Positions 1 to 10,409 of a DNA stretch of 64,000 nucleotides are shown one piece after another. Below the pieces are notes generated by a model. The model searched no databases and was not told where the DNA came from. It worked only from the letters and a program-made list of their open reading frames with translations. The position numbers and the translations under genes are program-made. Origin of the DNA: Epiperipatus broadwayi (Eukaryota > Onychophora > Udeonychophora > Euonychophora > Peripatidae); NCBI GenBank assembly GCA_028023455.1, contig JAQFVV010000018.1, positions 10,002,771 to 10,066,770 on the forward strand, read 5' to 3'. How positions within the stretch are numbered: the stretch's first letter is position 1; every line of letters begins with the position of its first letter.

Positions 1-880
1 ATACTTTTATTTTTAGAAAAAAAATCTTTTTTCTTTTTAAACAGAAACTTGTCAGCGCATTTGCAATCAATCACCCTTTCAATGTGTTTTTACATTAAAT
101 TGGTTTATAATAAAAATGAAACTTAAAATTTAATAAATATTTTAATCACGCCACTAGGCTATATATATATTCAATATAGGTGGATTATATTCCCACATAC
201 GAATTTAAGTAATGAATTATTAAATTGACGCTACATTATTACTGTACTAAAAATAGTTTAAAAATATTACGCGATAAAATTATACGCTATAACTCTGGCC
301 ATACTATTCAATTATAGCGTTCTTTCGTATGTGCGTATATAATGCTGTTTATATAGCCGTGATTGCAATTTTTTAGCTTACAAATCTTAATTTAGACTTA
401 TTAAACAGGTTTGAATCTAGCACAGACGAGTGGGTTATTAGGATGATTGGTGAAACGGTGAGGGATTTGAAGACAACCGTTTCATTTCCGTAAACTTAAA
501 AAAAAAACAATTAAAAAAAATGACCTTGCCACAATCATGACTTTGAATTTTAGTTATCAATTTGTTAAATAATTTCCTATTTTCCCATGCACATAAACTT
601 ATTTACTTGCTGCACTAAGGGATTTATTTATCAGTACCTTTATATTTACGACTCTCCTACCACAAAAAAAAAAACATACGCGCAATAAAATTAATATCAA
701 GAGCAATATACACATTAAATCACCAATCAATCATGAAAAAAAAATCATGAGATCTCAATAAATCTGAATTAATATCCAAATGGATATTTGTCAGTTAGAG
801 TGGGGTAGACATGTTAGTTTTTGTTTTTTTTTTAAATATGCAGTATATATATATATTTAATGTTTTTGGGGGAGGGACAG
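1..880. other. A+T-rich non-coding stretch
   Basis: No open frame with a recognisable motif, RNA gene or sizeable inverted repeat was seen. It holds short A and T homopolymers and AT microsatellite runs (around 159-168 and 845-857). Its right edge meets the purine-rich minus-strand tract that follows the Gag frame. Confidence 0.5.
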
Positions 881-903
881 ATCCTTTTTTTTTTCTTTTT
901 TAA
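878..903 (-). other. possible polypurine tract and LTR start
   Basis: On the minus strand, 3' of the Gag frame, a run made almost only of A and G (about 883-902) is followed directly by TGTCCCTCCCCC. A polypurine tract followed by TG is the usual junction before a 3' LTR. No matching second LTR was found upstream of the Gag frame, so this is suggestive only; the tract could be a chance A-rich run. Confidence 0.25.
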
Positions 904-917
904 TAGCTAATAAATTT

Positions 918-2291
918 TTAAGTAGGATCTGGGGTTTTTTCACTACAGCAGTCCCACCAAGACTTTGTGTATCTATGTAAATAATGAATGGCCAATGCTA
1001 CCTGATCAGCTACTAGGACCTTTTGAAATCTGAAGAGTTCCTTTAAGCTTTCTAAATGTACCTTTGGATTTTCTCCCACTTCTCCCTTAAAAGATTTTAC
1101 TTGGATAAATTTAGCCAAGCCCATGGGTATATTCATTGATGATGTCACTGATTCATATATAGTTGGTTCTCTATTTTCTAGTGTTAACTCTAAACCACTC
1201 CTGCACGGGATGGAACAGTGTTCAGATTCTTTATCCATAATGTTTTCCATGTTGATTTTCATCTCCCTTATATTAGAAGTATCTTTTACACTATCTGTAG
1301 TCTTACTAATATCTGGTACAATGTTTGTCTTGCCCTGGTTGTAGGTTTGGGAACCAGTAGTTAAGTTACATTCTACAATGTCCATTTTTGCTTCCCTTAT
1401 TTGTGTAATTTCTCTCTTCAATTCCTGGATGTCTTCTGTAATGGCATTTTCTTCTTGGGCAGAAACATGATTTCTATAACTCAAGTTTTCTTTTAACTCA
1501 GAAATCTCCTCTCTGATCTGTTTCTGTCCCTCTTCGTATTCTTCAATTTTGAGGCAGATATCTTGCCCCATTTTAGAGACTTTCTCCTCCATAACCATTT
1601 CCTGATGCTCGGTCTGCCCTCTAACATCTGTGAGTTGTTCTTTTAGTGATTCTATTTCCTTGTTGGTTTCTTCTCGGTTTTGATCTAATTTTTTTGTGAC
1701 CTCTACTTGAACTTCTTCATATTTTTCTTGGCAGCTGATGGACAACTCCTGCCAGCTCCTACATAGCTTTTCTTCAAGTCGTTGGCCTTGCCTTTCCATT
1801 TCTCGTCTCACTTCTACTATCCCTTCCTCATACCGTTTGTTTCCCTCTCTAATTTCCTTTCCCAACACCTCAAATCTCTGCTCCATTTCTAACTTATTTT
1901 TTTGATCTCTCTCCTCTAATTTCTGACTATTTACCTCGTCTCTCTTTATAAAAATTTGAGTCATCCTCTCCTCTAATTTCTGACTATTTACCTCATCTCT
2001 CTTTATAAAAATTTGAGTCATCCTCTCCAACATAAAATTCACATCCCGATTTTTATTTTTGGACTCTTCCACCTGTTTATGTTCTATTTCATTATTTACT
2101 GGTTCTTCTGAGATAATGGCAGCTTCTCCTGTAGGAATTTCCTCATCAGGGCTAAGGCTCACTTCCCCTTCTGTGCTGCCTCTCTCTTCTGCGATCTTTC
2201 TCCCTGACCTTAACGTGATCCCTAAACATTTCCCTCCTATTTCCTTCTGTACTTCTTTCCCTTTACTCATTATTTCTTGATCCTCCTCCAT
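918..2291 (-). CDS. Ty3-like retrotransposon Gag, C-terminally short
   Basis: A 457-residue frame with a true ATG and no internal stop, the longest intact frame in the window. Residues 1-85 are acidic and low-complexity; about 86-310 are highly charged (E, K, R, Q rich) with heptad-like spacing, fitting a long coiled coil; about 398-447 resemble the start of a retrotransposon capsid domain (IQVKSFKGEVGENP, then a hydrophobic helix ending TKSWWD). In related Gag proteins this Trp-containing segment lies early in capsid and some 150-200 residues usually follow, often with a CCHC zinc knuckle; here the frame stops 10 residues later, so capsid C-terminal half, nucleocapsid and pol are missing. 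Role: virion-like particle assembly of an LTR element. An intact frame in decayed surroundings suggests recent insertion or retained function. A host-adopted coiled-coil protein is an alternative, less likely given the capsid match. Confidence 0.7.
   Translation of the reverse strand: MEEDQEIMSKGKEVQKEIGGKCLGITLRSGRKIAEERGSTEGEVSLSPDEEIPTGEAAIISEEPVNNEIEHKQVEESKNKNRDVNFMLERMTQIFIKRDEVNSQKLEERMTQIFIKRDEVNSQKLEERDQKNKLEMEQRFEVLGKEIREGNKRYEEGIVEVRREMERQGQRLEEKLCRSWQELSISCQEKYEEVQVEVTKKLDQNREETNKEIESLKEQLTDVRGQTEHQEMVMEEKVSKMGQDICLKIEEYEEGQKQIREEISELKENLSYRNHVSAQEENAITEDIQELKREITQIREAKMDIVECNLTTGSQTYNQGKTNIVPDISKTTDSVKDTSNIREMKINMENIMDKESEHCSIPCRSGLELTLENREPTIYESVTSSMNIPMGLAKFIQVKSFKGEVGENPKVHLESLKELFRFQKVLVADQVALAIHYLHRYTKSWWDCCSEKTPDPT
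1914..2027 (-). repeat. in-frame 57-bp tandem duplication in Gag
   Basis: The 19-residue unit ERMTQIFIKRDEVNSQKLE occurs twice back to back (residues 89-107 and 108-126). The DNA copies are almost identical, so the duplication is young. It keeps the frame and adds to the coiled-coil region. Confidence 0.95.
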
Positions 2292-2359
2292 ATTATTATT
2301 ATTTTCTTTTTTCTTATTAAACTAGATCTCAAAACAATACTGATTAATTTACTAAAAAA

Positions 2360-2498
2360 AACTTTATTGAATATACGGCTGATGGCTAAACTCCGTGAAT
2401 GAAAGTGACTGGTTCACTTCCCATCCTGTTATGATGCCTAACTCTACTATGATGCCTAACTTTATACCGCTATTATTTTTATTTTGCAAGACCCGCCC
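2360..2498 (-). promoter_or_regulatory. GC box, TATA box and AATAAA upstream of Gag
   Basis: Reading the minus strand toward the Gag ATG there is a GGGCGGG box (2492-2498), then GGTATAAAG (about 2460-2468), then a 14-bp motif in tandem (GGCATCATAGTAGA-like, 2428-2461) and finally AATAAA (2363-2368). This order, promoter then polyadenylation signal within about 130 bp, is that of an LTR U3-R region. LTR ends and a primer-binding site were not located, so the LTR assignment is inference. Confidence 0.4.
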
Positions 2499-2692
2499 AT
2501 TATTTCATAACTTTAATAAATACAATTATAAAAATAAATAATAAAAGTTGACTCACCCTCGGTTTCTTCCAGCTGTTTTAAAATTTAATTTTAAATTAGT
2601 TCATGATTGTAACAATATTTTGTTTTATACGTCTGTGCCAGTTTCAAACGGTAAAATTTATATTTGCCCCACTTTCCAATTTCATTCTCATT

Positions 2693-3065
2693 CTCATTAT
2701 TTGAAATCTACTTAAATTTGGAATTAAAGATCGATATAAAATTATAAATGTTAAATTTGTTCCTCGGGATTTAAATATTGTTTTATATGTGCATAAATAA
2801 ATGTTTTTATGTGTTAATTTCTGGCAGTGGCTTTTATTCTTTTATATTTAAGATATAAAATTTATAGATTTTTATCTCTGCGTCTCCGCTGAGCTAGTGA
2901 CTTGGGCTAACGATCGGAATATTTAAATAAAGTGGAATCTTAACAGCGCGTATCTGCCTACTTTATAAATTTTTCTAGGCTCAAATGCCTAGATGGCGCC
3001 CTTGTAGTGCAGATATTGTTTTTGCGGGTAGATTCGATCTTCACTTTCATTCCGATTGGTACAAA
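2693..3065. repeat. direct repeat, copy 1 (LTR-like, 373 bp)
   Basis: This segment recurs at 4486-4859 in the same orientation. It contains a 6-bp-stem hairpin (CTAGGC/GCCTAG) followed by ATGGCGCCC, and the block is less A+T-rich than its surroundings. It lacks TG...CA ends and no primer site follows, so LTR identity is uncertain; a duplicated non-autonomous element is equally possible. Divergence from copy 2 is strikingly uneven (see findings). Confidence 0.9.
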
Positions 3066-4485
3066 TTTATATGAGGATGACCTATAGCTTATTTAAATCA
3101 TCCTCGGGCGCCAGTCACCAGTGAGCAAGAAGCTTAACAAAATTAAACTCAAAATTTACCAAAAGTCATTTGAAAAAAATTTTTTTTTTTTTTACTATGC
3201 ATTAACAGAAAAAGTCATATATATATAGTTTTCCATTCCAGCGTTGTGTGTTTGAGAGATGTGGTATGACGCACATACCACACTCTCTATAAAAAAAAAA
3301 TGAAAAGACTGTCATATCTTGAACCAGCTATTGCCATCTCCAGAACATTACCTTCCAACGGAGGCGTTGCGGGAATTGAAAGCAGAGGCCTGGACTCTTC
3401 TACCATAAGCTATATGAAATGAAAAATTATTAAAATCAATTAAGAACTTTCGTCAAGTTTTATAAATCGATAAACAAGCCAACTTAAATGTTAAAAACGG
3501 ACTGTTATCTGACTTTTGTAAGTTTTTAAATCAAATTAATAATGTTTAATTTTATATGTTTTCCGATTGATAAACATCATTTCCATTTTTTTTTCCTTAT
3601 TGTAAAGATTATTTAAATGTATGAAATTTAAGTTGTTTATAGACGCTTGCATGGATTCGTTTGTGGTTAATTATATTTTGGTTCTCATATTTGATCAAAA
3701 TATATAGACATTCGATAAATAATGATACCTTACGGTGAGTATCTAAAATGTATTTATTCGGATGTCTTTTAAGTTATTGGTGACAACGCAAGTATCTTAT
3801 GGTGAATACTATTGGGTTACTTATAAGTTTCCCTCTGCGATTGTCGGTATCAATAATTTTGTATTTTGATCGTTTATGTTTATTTTGAAATGTTTTTGAC
3901 CGTGGAATCTATGTAATCGATCTATACCCAACATTTTTAAACAAATCTGTGCGAACGTATTTAAATGTTAAAATTAAGTCGGGCGTGAATGGCTATATAG
4001 TTTGTAAAGTTATATTAAGGGAGGGTAATCTTAGGTTATTCATTTCGTAGTTGAATTGGTTCAATGGATTGGATATATTTGTGTAATTAGTAGATGTAGT
4101 ATGAGGTCCGCTACGGGCAGGATTATAGATATACGCCACACACCCTCTGTTTGCCTATGGATGGGTTGGTAAGTCGGCAGAAGACCGCAGTCCATTCCTA
4201 TGGAGTTTTTAGTTTATTGATCTACTTGGCAACAGATGTCACATTCCTGTTGGTGGAGAGTCAATTGCTTCTCTATTTCTACTTATTGTTCAGATGTACA
4301 TTCCTGACAATATAGTATTTTGTGTTGTCGTATCATGCTACATTGAATGCATGAATGTATCAGATGGATTGGCGCCAGTTGATTGCGAAAGTTGTTGCCT
4401 AAGGTTAAATCAGGGAAGAATATTTTCCTTTCAAATGCAGACCTATGTAGTCCATTCATACTCGACCCTCTAAATAAATAGTAAA
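3066..4485. other. spacer between the direct repeats
   Basis: About 1.4 kb without an open frame of note. It holds the strong hairpin at 3254-3287 and two GGCGCC-containing sites (GGGCGCCAGTCACC near 3105 and TTGGCGCCAGTTGATT near 4370) that look like retrotransposon primer-binding sites, but no gag or pol motif was seen. Base composition around 4080-4440 is less A+T-rich than the flanks. Confidence 0.4.
3254..3287. other. perfect-stem hairpin
   Basis: GAGAG-a-TGTGGTATG, a 5-nt loop ACGCA, then CATACCACACTCTC: a 14-bp stem with one bulged A. It is followed by TATA and a run of A. The stem is shorter than an animal miRNA precursor; it may be the tip of a degenerated palindromic element or an RNA structure in a retroelement leader. 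Confidence 0.85.
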
Positions 4486-4859
4486 CTCATTATTTGAAAT
4501 CTACTTAAATTTAGAATTAAAGATCAATATAAAATTATAAACGTTAAATTTATTTTTCAAAATTTAAATATTATTTTATATGTGTGTAAATAAATATTTT
4601 TATGTGTTAATTTCTGGCAGTGGCTTTTATTCTTTTATATTTAAGATATAAAATTTATAGATTTTTTATCTCTGCGTCTCCGCTGAGCTAGTGACTTGGG
4701 CTAACGATCGGAATATTTAAATAAAGTGGAATCTTAACAGCGCGTATCTGCCTACTTTATAAATTTTTCTAGGCTCAAATGCCTAGATGGCGCCCTTGTA
4801 GTACAGATATTGTTTTTGCGGTTAGATTCGATCTTCACTTGCATTCCGTTTGGTACAAA
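4486..4859. repeat. direct repeat, copy 2 (LTR-like, 374 bp)
   Basis: Second copy of the 2693-3065 repeat, same strand. From about position 4600 to the end it differs by only four substitutions and one extra T; the preceding 84 bp carry 13 differences, all transitions. Confidence 0.9.
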
Positions 4860-4869
4860 CATAGGCAAA

Positions 4870-4945
4870 ATATATGTGTATAATTGCACTTTATTAGAAC
4901 AAATGAGTACCGTAATTGCACTTTATTAGAATAAATGAGCACCGT
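4870..4945 (+). repeat. short tandem duplication
   Basis: The motif AATTGCACTTTATTAGAA followed by aAATGAG-ACCGT appears twice in tandem, unit about 38 bp. No function apparent. Confidence 0.7.
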
Positions 4946-5678
4946 AATTTTCCTGTTTTATAATTATAACTTAGTTAAGATAATATGTACGTAATTTCCC
5001 AAATAGTTTAGTGCAGTCTATTCCTATTAACACCTCTTTGTCAGTTTAAATACTACCTGCCCTGAGTGTTCTAGCTAGCAGTCGGGTTTATTTTTAGTAC
5101 ACTATGATCAACATTAGTAATCCATCAGCATATTTCCTATGTAAACCATAGGATTGGCACTTGGAATCGGATAATTCTGATGCCCATAAATGTTGATTGG
5201 GAGATTTTGATTAATGGCAATTTTAAAAGATTGATTCCGAGTATATATACACATGCCATTATATTTATTTTTTTGTTTTATGGGAAAGGAGTTTAGAATA
5301 ACTTACCTCCAGGTCTATGGCTACTATAAGTTTATCTCAGTAAATTAAAGGTAATGGATTTCATTCATGAATAAATATTGTTTAAGTTACAAATGATAGT
5401 ATTATTACACATAGTGTAGGATCAACCATGAGAGTGACCAAATATAGTTTTATAATATGTAGAGAGCTGATGAACCCGTTGCAATGGTCCCCCAACAATG
5501 GAGTACTAAGAGTGGAAAGTGTTAGGAGTATATAAGAAGTTTTCTTGCAGTGTATTTTGTTTTGAATAAAAAAAAATTTTTTTTTGGCGATAAGAATTAG
5601 AATTAAGAAATATTAATATTAATGATGATTTTAGGTAGATTGAAATATAGAAAATTATGACATATAGCAAAGTACTTC

Positions 5679-5766
5679 ATGGGCTGGGAAATTAAGCCTA
5701 GCACATTTGTTATTTGAAATACATGGGATGGGAAATTAAGCCTAGCATGTTTGTTGTTTGAAATAG
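5679..5766. repeat. 44-bp tandem duplication
   Basis: Two adjacent copies of a unit beginning ATGGG(C/A)TGGGAAATTAAG, with four or five differences. It lies just downstream (minus strand) of the putative exon at 6000-6180. Confidence 0.85.
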
Positions 5767-5999
5767 ACAGTTTAGATAAAAGAAATAAGGAGACAGGGGA
5801 GTCTAGAACATTTCTATATAAAAAAAAATGAAGATGAATGACAAAGAAGAGCAAGGATATCAAGAAGATGAGTTAGCATGAGGAAAAGAGAAAGAATTAG
5901 TCAAAATAAAGTTACTTTGAGAACAGAGACACCTGTAGAACATATAAATAATTTGCAGAGATTTTAAAGCAGAATAGCAAAGTAATAGTGTAGAGTTAC

Positions 6000-6180
6000 C
6001 TCCAAGAATCTGCTCCGACATAGTGGCAATCACTGCTACCCCAACCAGAAACTTTCCAAGAATATTAAATGGCATTAAAGAAGATGTTTTGTAATTTGTA
6101 ACAAAGAGCAACAAGATAATATCAAAGCTCAGATAATAGGTCAAAAGTTTTGTGAAGAGGTGGGAGAACCTTGCCTTCAT
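6000..6180 (-). CDS. putative first exon of a small membrane protein
   Basis: Not a recognised family. From an ATG in a fair context (GAGAAAATGA) the minus strand encodes about 60 residues: a basic start (MKARFSHLFTKLL), a hydrophobic segment YYLSFDIILLLFV, a polar NYKTSS turn and a second hydrophobic segment ending MSEQILG. A splice-donor-like GAG/GTAACT lies at 5998-5999; beyond it the frame reads into low-complexity sequence. Two membrane segments plus a donor at a sensible place suggest a host exon, but T-rich DNA easily gives hydrophobic peptides, so confidence is low. No acceptor or second exon was identified. Confidence 0.22.
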
Positions 6181-6229
6181 TTTCTCAGTTGCCAAGTGTT
6201 ATGTTTGGTTAGGGTTGCAGGTTTGTTTC

Positions 6230-7430
6230 CAAACCAACAGATACAAAATGAACAACTATTCAGCAATTAATATATATATATACTTTATTAGTACAAAATA
6301 TATACAACGTTAGTTAAACATATTCTTTTACAATTGTAGATACAGTATGAAATGACATTAATTATTTATATTATAAAGCATTCTCAAATGAAAAATTTTC
6401 ATTTTTTATAAAATAAAGATTTTTTGATAAAGTGTTGCTAACTTTGTGATCTTATTCTGCAGATTGATAAAATGTATAGGATTGTTATATTTGGAACTGC
6501 ATTTTTGGTCATAGGCATCATATGTATATGTGATTAGTGGAACAAGCTTTGATAATCATTCTGTTATTAAACTGGAAGAAATGTTAAGAATATTTCATTT
6601 GAACTTTATGTAAAATATAAAAAATATTTTCATGGTTTGGAAATATTATTGTATCTAAGTGCAATATTTTTTGAAATTTGTTGTTAAAAATTAATATAGT
6701 CCATCCCAACTTTAAGTAAACTTGATGATTCAAAGCAGTATAAACATTTTTTTTTTTTGGAAATCAAATTTTTTTTTTTAACTGGAGCAACATCATCAAA
6801 ATTTTGTGATTTTTATATTTATTTTTGGAATAAGTTTCTTTCTGATAATTAAATATCACAAACATAACTACTATCAAAAGTAGTTCTTTCATGTTTAATC
6901 ATCAGATTGTAAAAATGTGTTTATGGTAGCATGGATGCATTTCAGAAATATTATTGTAGATAATCATGTTCATGGCAATTTCTTTGGTTGATATTCCAAC
7001 TCTCAAATAATTTAATAAATTAATCTATTGCCACATCTTTAAAAGACTGAGTCAGCTATATAAATCTTTATTGTTTTAGTTTGTGATAAGGCAAAAATTG
7101 ATAAATGGTCATTCAGGAGATATTGCAACTTTTATGATAATCTTTTCTACAATAGAAATAGCACTTTTACATCATCTCTTCCTTTGATAGAATTTTTAAT
7201 TCATTTTTATAACTGTGATATTACTTTTAATTTAAATAGTGTGCATTACTATGTCATTTAGATACTTTTCCTTCTTTGCTCAATTTTCCTTTTTGAAACC
7301 TTCACCTTCATTAATTATTATCTTTTTTCAAATTCTTAATCCTAAAAATCATTTCATTTCAAAATCGATGGTCAGATATTTGTTCCAAATTATTTTCAGT
7401 TAGTTCTTTTTTCTTAAAAAAAAAAAATAT
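6230..7430. other. A+T-rich non-coding stretch
   Basis: Nothing recognisable on either strand; poly-T and poly-A runs (about 6750-6780) and short AT repeats only. Confidence 0.5.
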
Positions 7431-7435
7431 TTCTT

Positions 7436-7520
7436 TGCATAATGCTGTTTATTCAATTTAATCATCTTGACAATTTCAACTGTCTATCAGACCTCTTGAA
7501 AATTATTATTTTTTCTATTG
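7436..7520 (-). repeat. dispersed repeat fragment shared with 27.8 kb
   Basis: On the minus strand this segment resembles 27838-27903 (shared words include AATTAAATTGAATAAA and GACA(G/A)TTGAAA). Just downstream on that strand an in-frame scrap resembles the tail of RTE-type ORF2 (QDDIVG then W), so both may be 3'-terminal pieces of one LINE family. Weak. Confidence 0.35.
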
Positions 7521-7656
7521 TAGTTCCAACTTCATCTGCCAACTATATCATCTTGCAATAATCAAGTATTTGTCTTTAATTTTCAATCTTTATACATGAT
7601 TAACCTATTACAGTAATTTTTATGTTTCATAACATCTTTAATGTTCTCAGTGTATA

Positions 7657-8093
7657 TGCATCTCTTTATATTTATGAAGTAAAGAGAAGCTTAGACTTTA
7701 CTATTTCATATGACTTAATCCAATCTATTTTTAAAGCTTTGCAGTTTCTGACCACATATTTTTATAATTACTTCAATGCTCTTTTTTTCTTCTTTAATTT
7801 ACTCAAAATTTTATCATTTTCTCACTCTTTTTTAAAAAAATCAGTAATCTTAATTCACTTATTTCCTTCTATAATGCATCTCTTTATATTTATGAAGTAA
7901 AGAGAAGCTTAGACTTTACTATTTCATATGACTTAATCCAATCTATTTTTGAAGCTTTGCAGTTCCTGACCACATATTTTTATAATTACTTCAATTTACT
8001 CTTTTTTTCTTCTTAATTTACTCAAAATTTTATCATTTTCTCACTCTTTTTTTTAAAAAATCAGTAATCTTATTCACTTATTTCCTTCTATAA
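7657..8093. repeat. 218-bp tandem duplication
   Basis: Two head-to-tail copies, 7657-7874 and 7875-8093, each starting TGCATCTCTTTATATTTATG and ending TTTCCTTCTATAA, differing by a handful of substitutions and one- or two-base indels in T runs. The apparent open frame across copy 1 is a by-product of T-rich sequence. Confidence 0.95.
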
Positions 8094-8309
8094 CTCACAC
8101 ACCAAAAATTTTCAATTTTGAAATATTTATCTAAGTTAAATTCCTTGCACAAACATTTAATATCTGTAAAATATTATCCAGTCAAGTTTAGTAATGTATT
8201 AGAAACAATTTTAAAAGATGGGAAATTTAAAATTCATGAAGAATGGAACGATATGCTAAGAAAGCTGCAAAATGAGTGTTTATTTAGAATACAAAAATAT
8301 TTTTAAAAG

Positions 8310-10140
8310 AGTATGTGGATAGTATAAAACGACTAGTAAGAATTAATTCTAGATTAGAATTAACTTAGAAATATTGTTAATTTAATAAGTTAACTGAGAA
8401 AACAATGATGTAGGCAAGAAAATTGTCAAAAATTTTGGACATACTAGGATAATAAATAGAAAAAAATAGTTATATTGTGAAAAGTAGAGAAAAGAGAATG
8501 TGAATATAGAAAAGAACTTGAAAAAACTAATGAGTTTTTAATAAAAATCTTGAAGGGTAGAGTTTATAAATGAATCTAATTTATTAGAAAAATTAATTCA
8601 AAATAGATAGAACAATAGGTACATTTAAAAAAAAGAAAAAGATAAATAGCATAGCAATTGAAATGGTAGCAGATTCAATAAAGTATGCAAGGTTTGGTTT
8701 AAGCTTTAATAAAATTATAGATAATAAATTCCAGATAAATGAAAAGATATGAGAATAAAAATATTGTATACTTAATTGTTAATTAGCTTTAAATCAGTTG
8801 CAATAAACTTCTAAAATTACAAAATAATAAATCTAAAAAATTTTTCTCCTATGCATTCATCACAATTATTTATCTTAGTTTCAATTACCAAGCAGTCTTC
8901 TTTAGAACTATAAAATACAATTGTATTACTTTTCTTTTTTTAATAAATGTATAAGAATAACCTTATTTTTATACATCCATTATCTATTATATATTTTCAA
9001 ATGCCTACATAGTACACAAATATCATTTATTTAAACAATCTCTTTTCTGTTAACATTACAGTTTATTCAATAATCAGTAAATTACTTTACACGTTTAATT
9101 TTTGTGATGTTTAAATTTTATTAAATAATATCAATTTTTTGATTATTCAATAATCTTTTTCAAAGATCCCCCCCCCCTTTTGTTTTCAATGTGGTCGTTA
9201 ATGAAACTTAAATATTGTAAAAATTAATTGTGTATAAGAAATGTTTTATTTGCATCATTTCCTCTAAAAAAAAAAAAAAAAAATTAATAATATTTAATAA
9301 ATTTCCATAGTTTATAGCTTTCTATATATAATAATGTATAAGGTCAAGACATGGATGAAAGAGCATTATATATTGAGGGAAATTCAAAATTAATTTTGTT
9401 TTTGGAGACAGAAGACAATTTATTCTTTACTAAATTGACTAAAATGTTTAGCATTTTTAGACAGAAAAAAATTGATAAGTTGAATAGACTGTAGAGAAAT
9501 CATGAAAGTATTTGAATTGTTAAGAGTAATCTTTATTAATGCCACATGACTGATATAAATAAAGCAGCGCAAGTTAAATGTGAAGTTGTTTTGAAACAAG
9601 GATGTTCATTATTGTTATTATTTATTTTGTTTCTAAGAGAATTGGAAGTTGAAATAAAAAGATTTAAGATAAAAATGATTATCATAATAAGGACCAGAAT
9701 AAAAACTAAAGAATAATAAAGTATTGAACTTCTTAAAACATTACATAATGTGGTATTTTCTTTTCTGTATAATTTTTTTTTTTTTTCAAATAGTGTAAGA
9801 TATTGAACTTTTATTATGAAAATGTATAGAGATAAGAAATCTTGAGAAGTAAATTTAATGAAAAAAGATTTACAATAGGTAAAACAAAAGAATGAGAAAT
9901 GGGTATATTTGTCTTGAAGAAGTGGAAAAGTGTAGGTATTAGCACTTTATTAAATGAAAAAAAGAATTTGTGGACCATTGGAAGCCAAAAGTAAAACAGT
10001 ATTAATTAAAAATCTGACATTTCTTATACGATGTAGAATCATTTTGAAAGGATGCTATATTATTTAATATTTGTAATTTCGTAATGAGTAAATAAAAGCA
10101 AATTAAAGATGTTAGCAAGACTACAATACATTTATAATAA
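8310..10140. other. A+T-rich non-coding stretch
   Basis: No motif-bearing frame. A short block 8893-8990 resembles 27897-27990 (shared ATAAAATACAATTG word and ATAACCTTATTTT), probably a dispersed repeat. A C-run followed by TTTT lies near 9169 and an A-run near 9266. Confidence 0.45.
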
Positions 10141-10142
10141 TA

Positions 10143-10405
10143 GATTAATAAAAAATACTGTGTAATTGCATTATGCAATAGCAAACTCTCCAGAGAATAG
10201 CATAACCCAGTGCAAACTTTAGTAATTAATGAATCAGGGAGATTTGTGCATAAAATACCCATCTAATGCTTACTCAACTAATATCCCCAGACTAGTTTCC
10301 AGCTTGTGGCTTTCATCAGTGAGCTTTGGATCTGAGAGTATTGCACCTAGATCTAAGGATTCAATGCAACACACCAGCAGCCATCTTTACCTATTTAGAT
10401 AACAA
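10143..10405. mobile_element. fold-back MITE, single-arm copy (copy 1)
   Basis: Contains the family words TGCATAAAAT-CCCATCTAATGC, AATATCCCCAGACTAGTTTC, TCATCAGTGAG and GGATCTGAGAG, in the orientation of the left arm of the complete copy at 22708-23246. Only one arm and part of the centre are present, so it is a truncated non-autonomous copy. Confidence 0.8.
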
Positions 10406-10409
10406 ACAA

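Noticed and set aside
1123-2280. Short plus-strand open frames across 1.1-2.3 kb
   Set aside because: They are antisense shadows of the intact minus-strand Gag.
5603-5863. Minus-strand 86-residue hydrophobic frame
   Set aside because: Low-complexity consequence of T-rich sequence; overlaps a tandem duplication; no motif.
8118-8306. Plus-strand 62-residue frame containing HEEWNDMLRKLQ
   Set aside because: No ATG at the start and no recognised family; could be a LINE scrap but too short to support.
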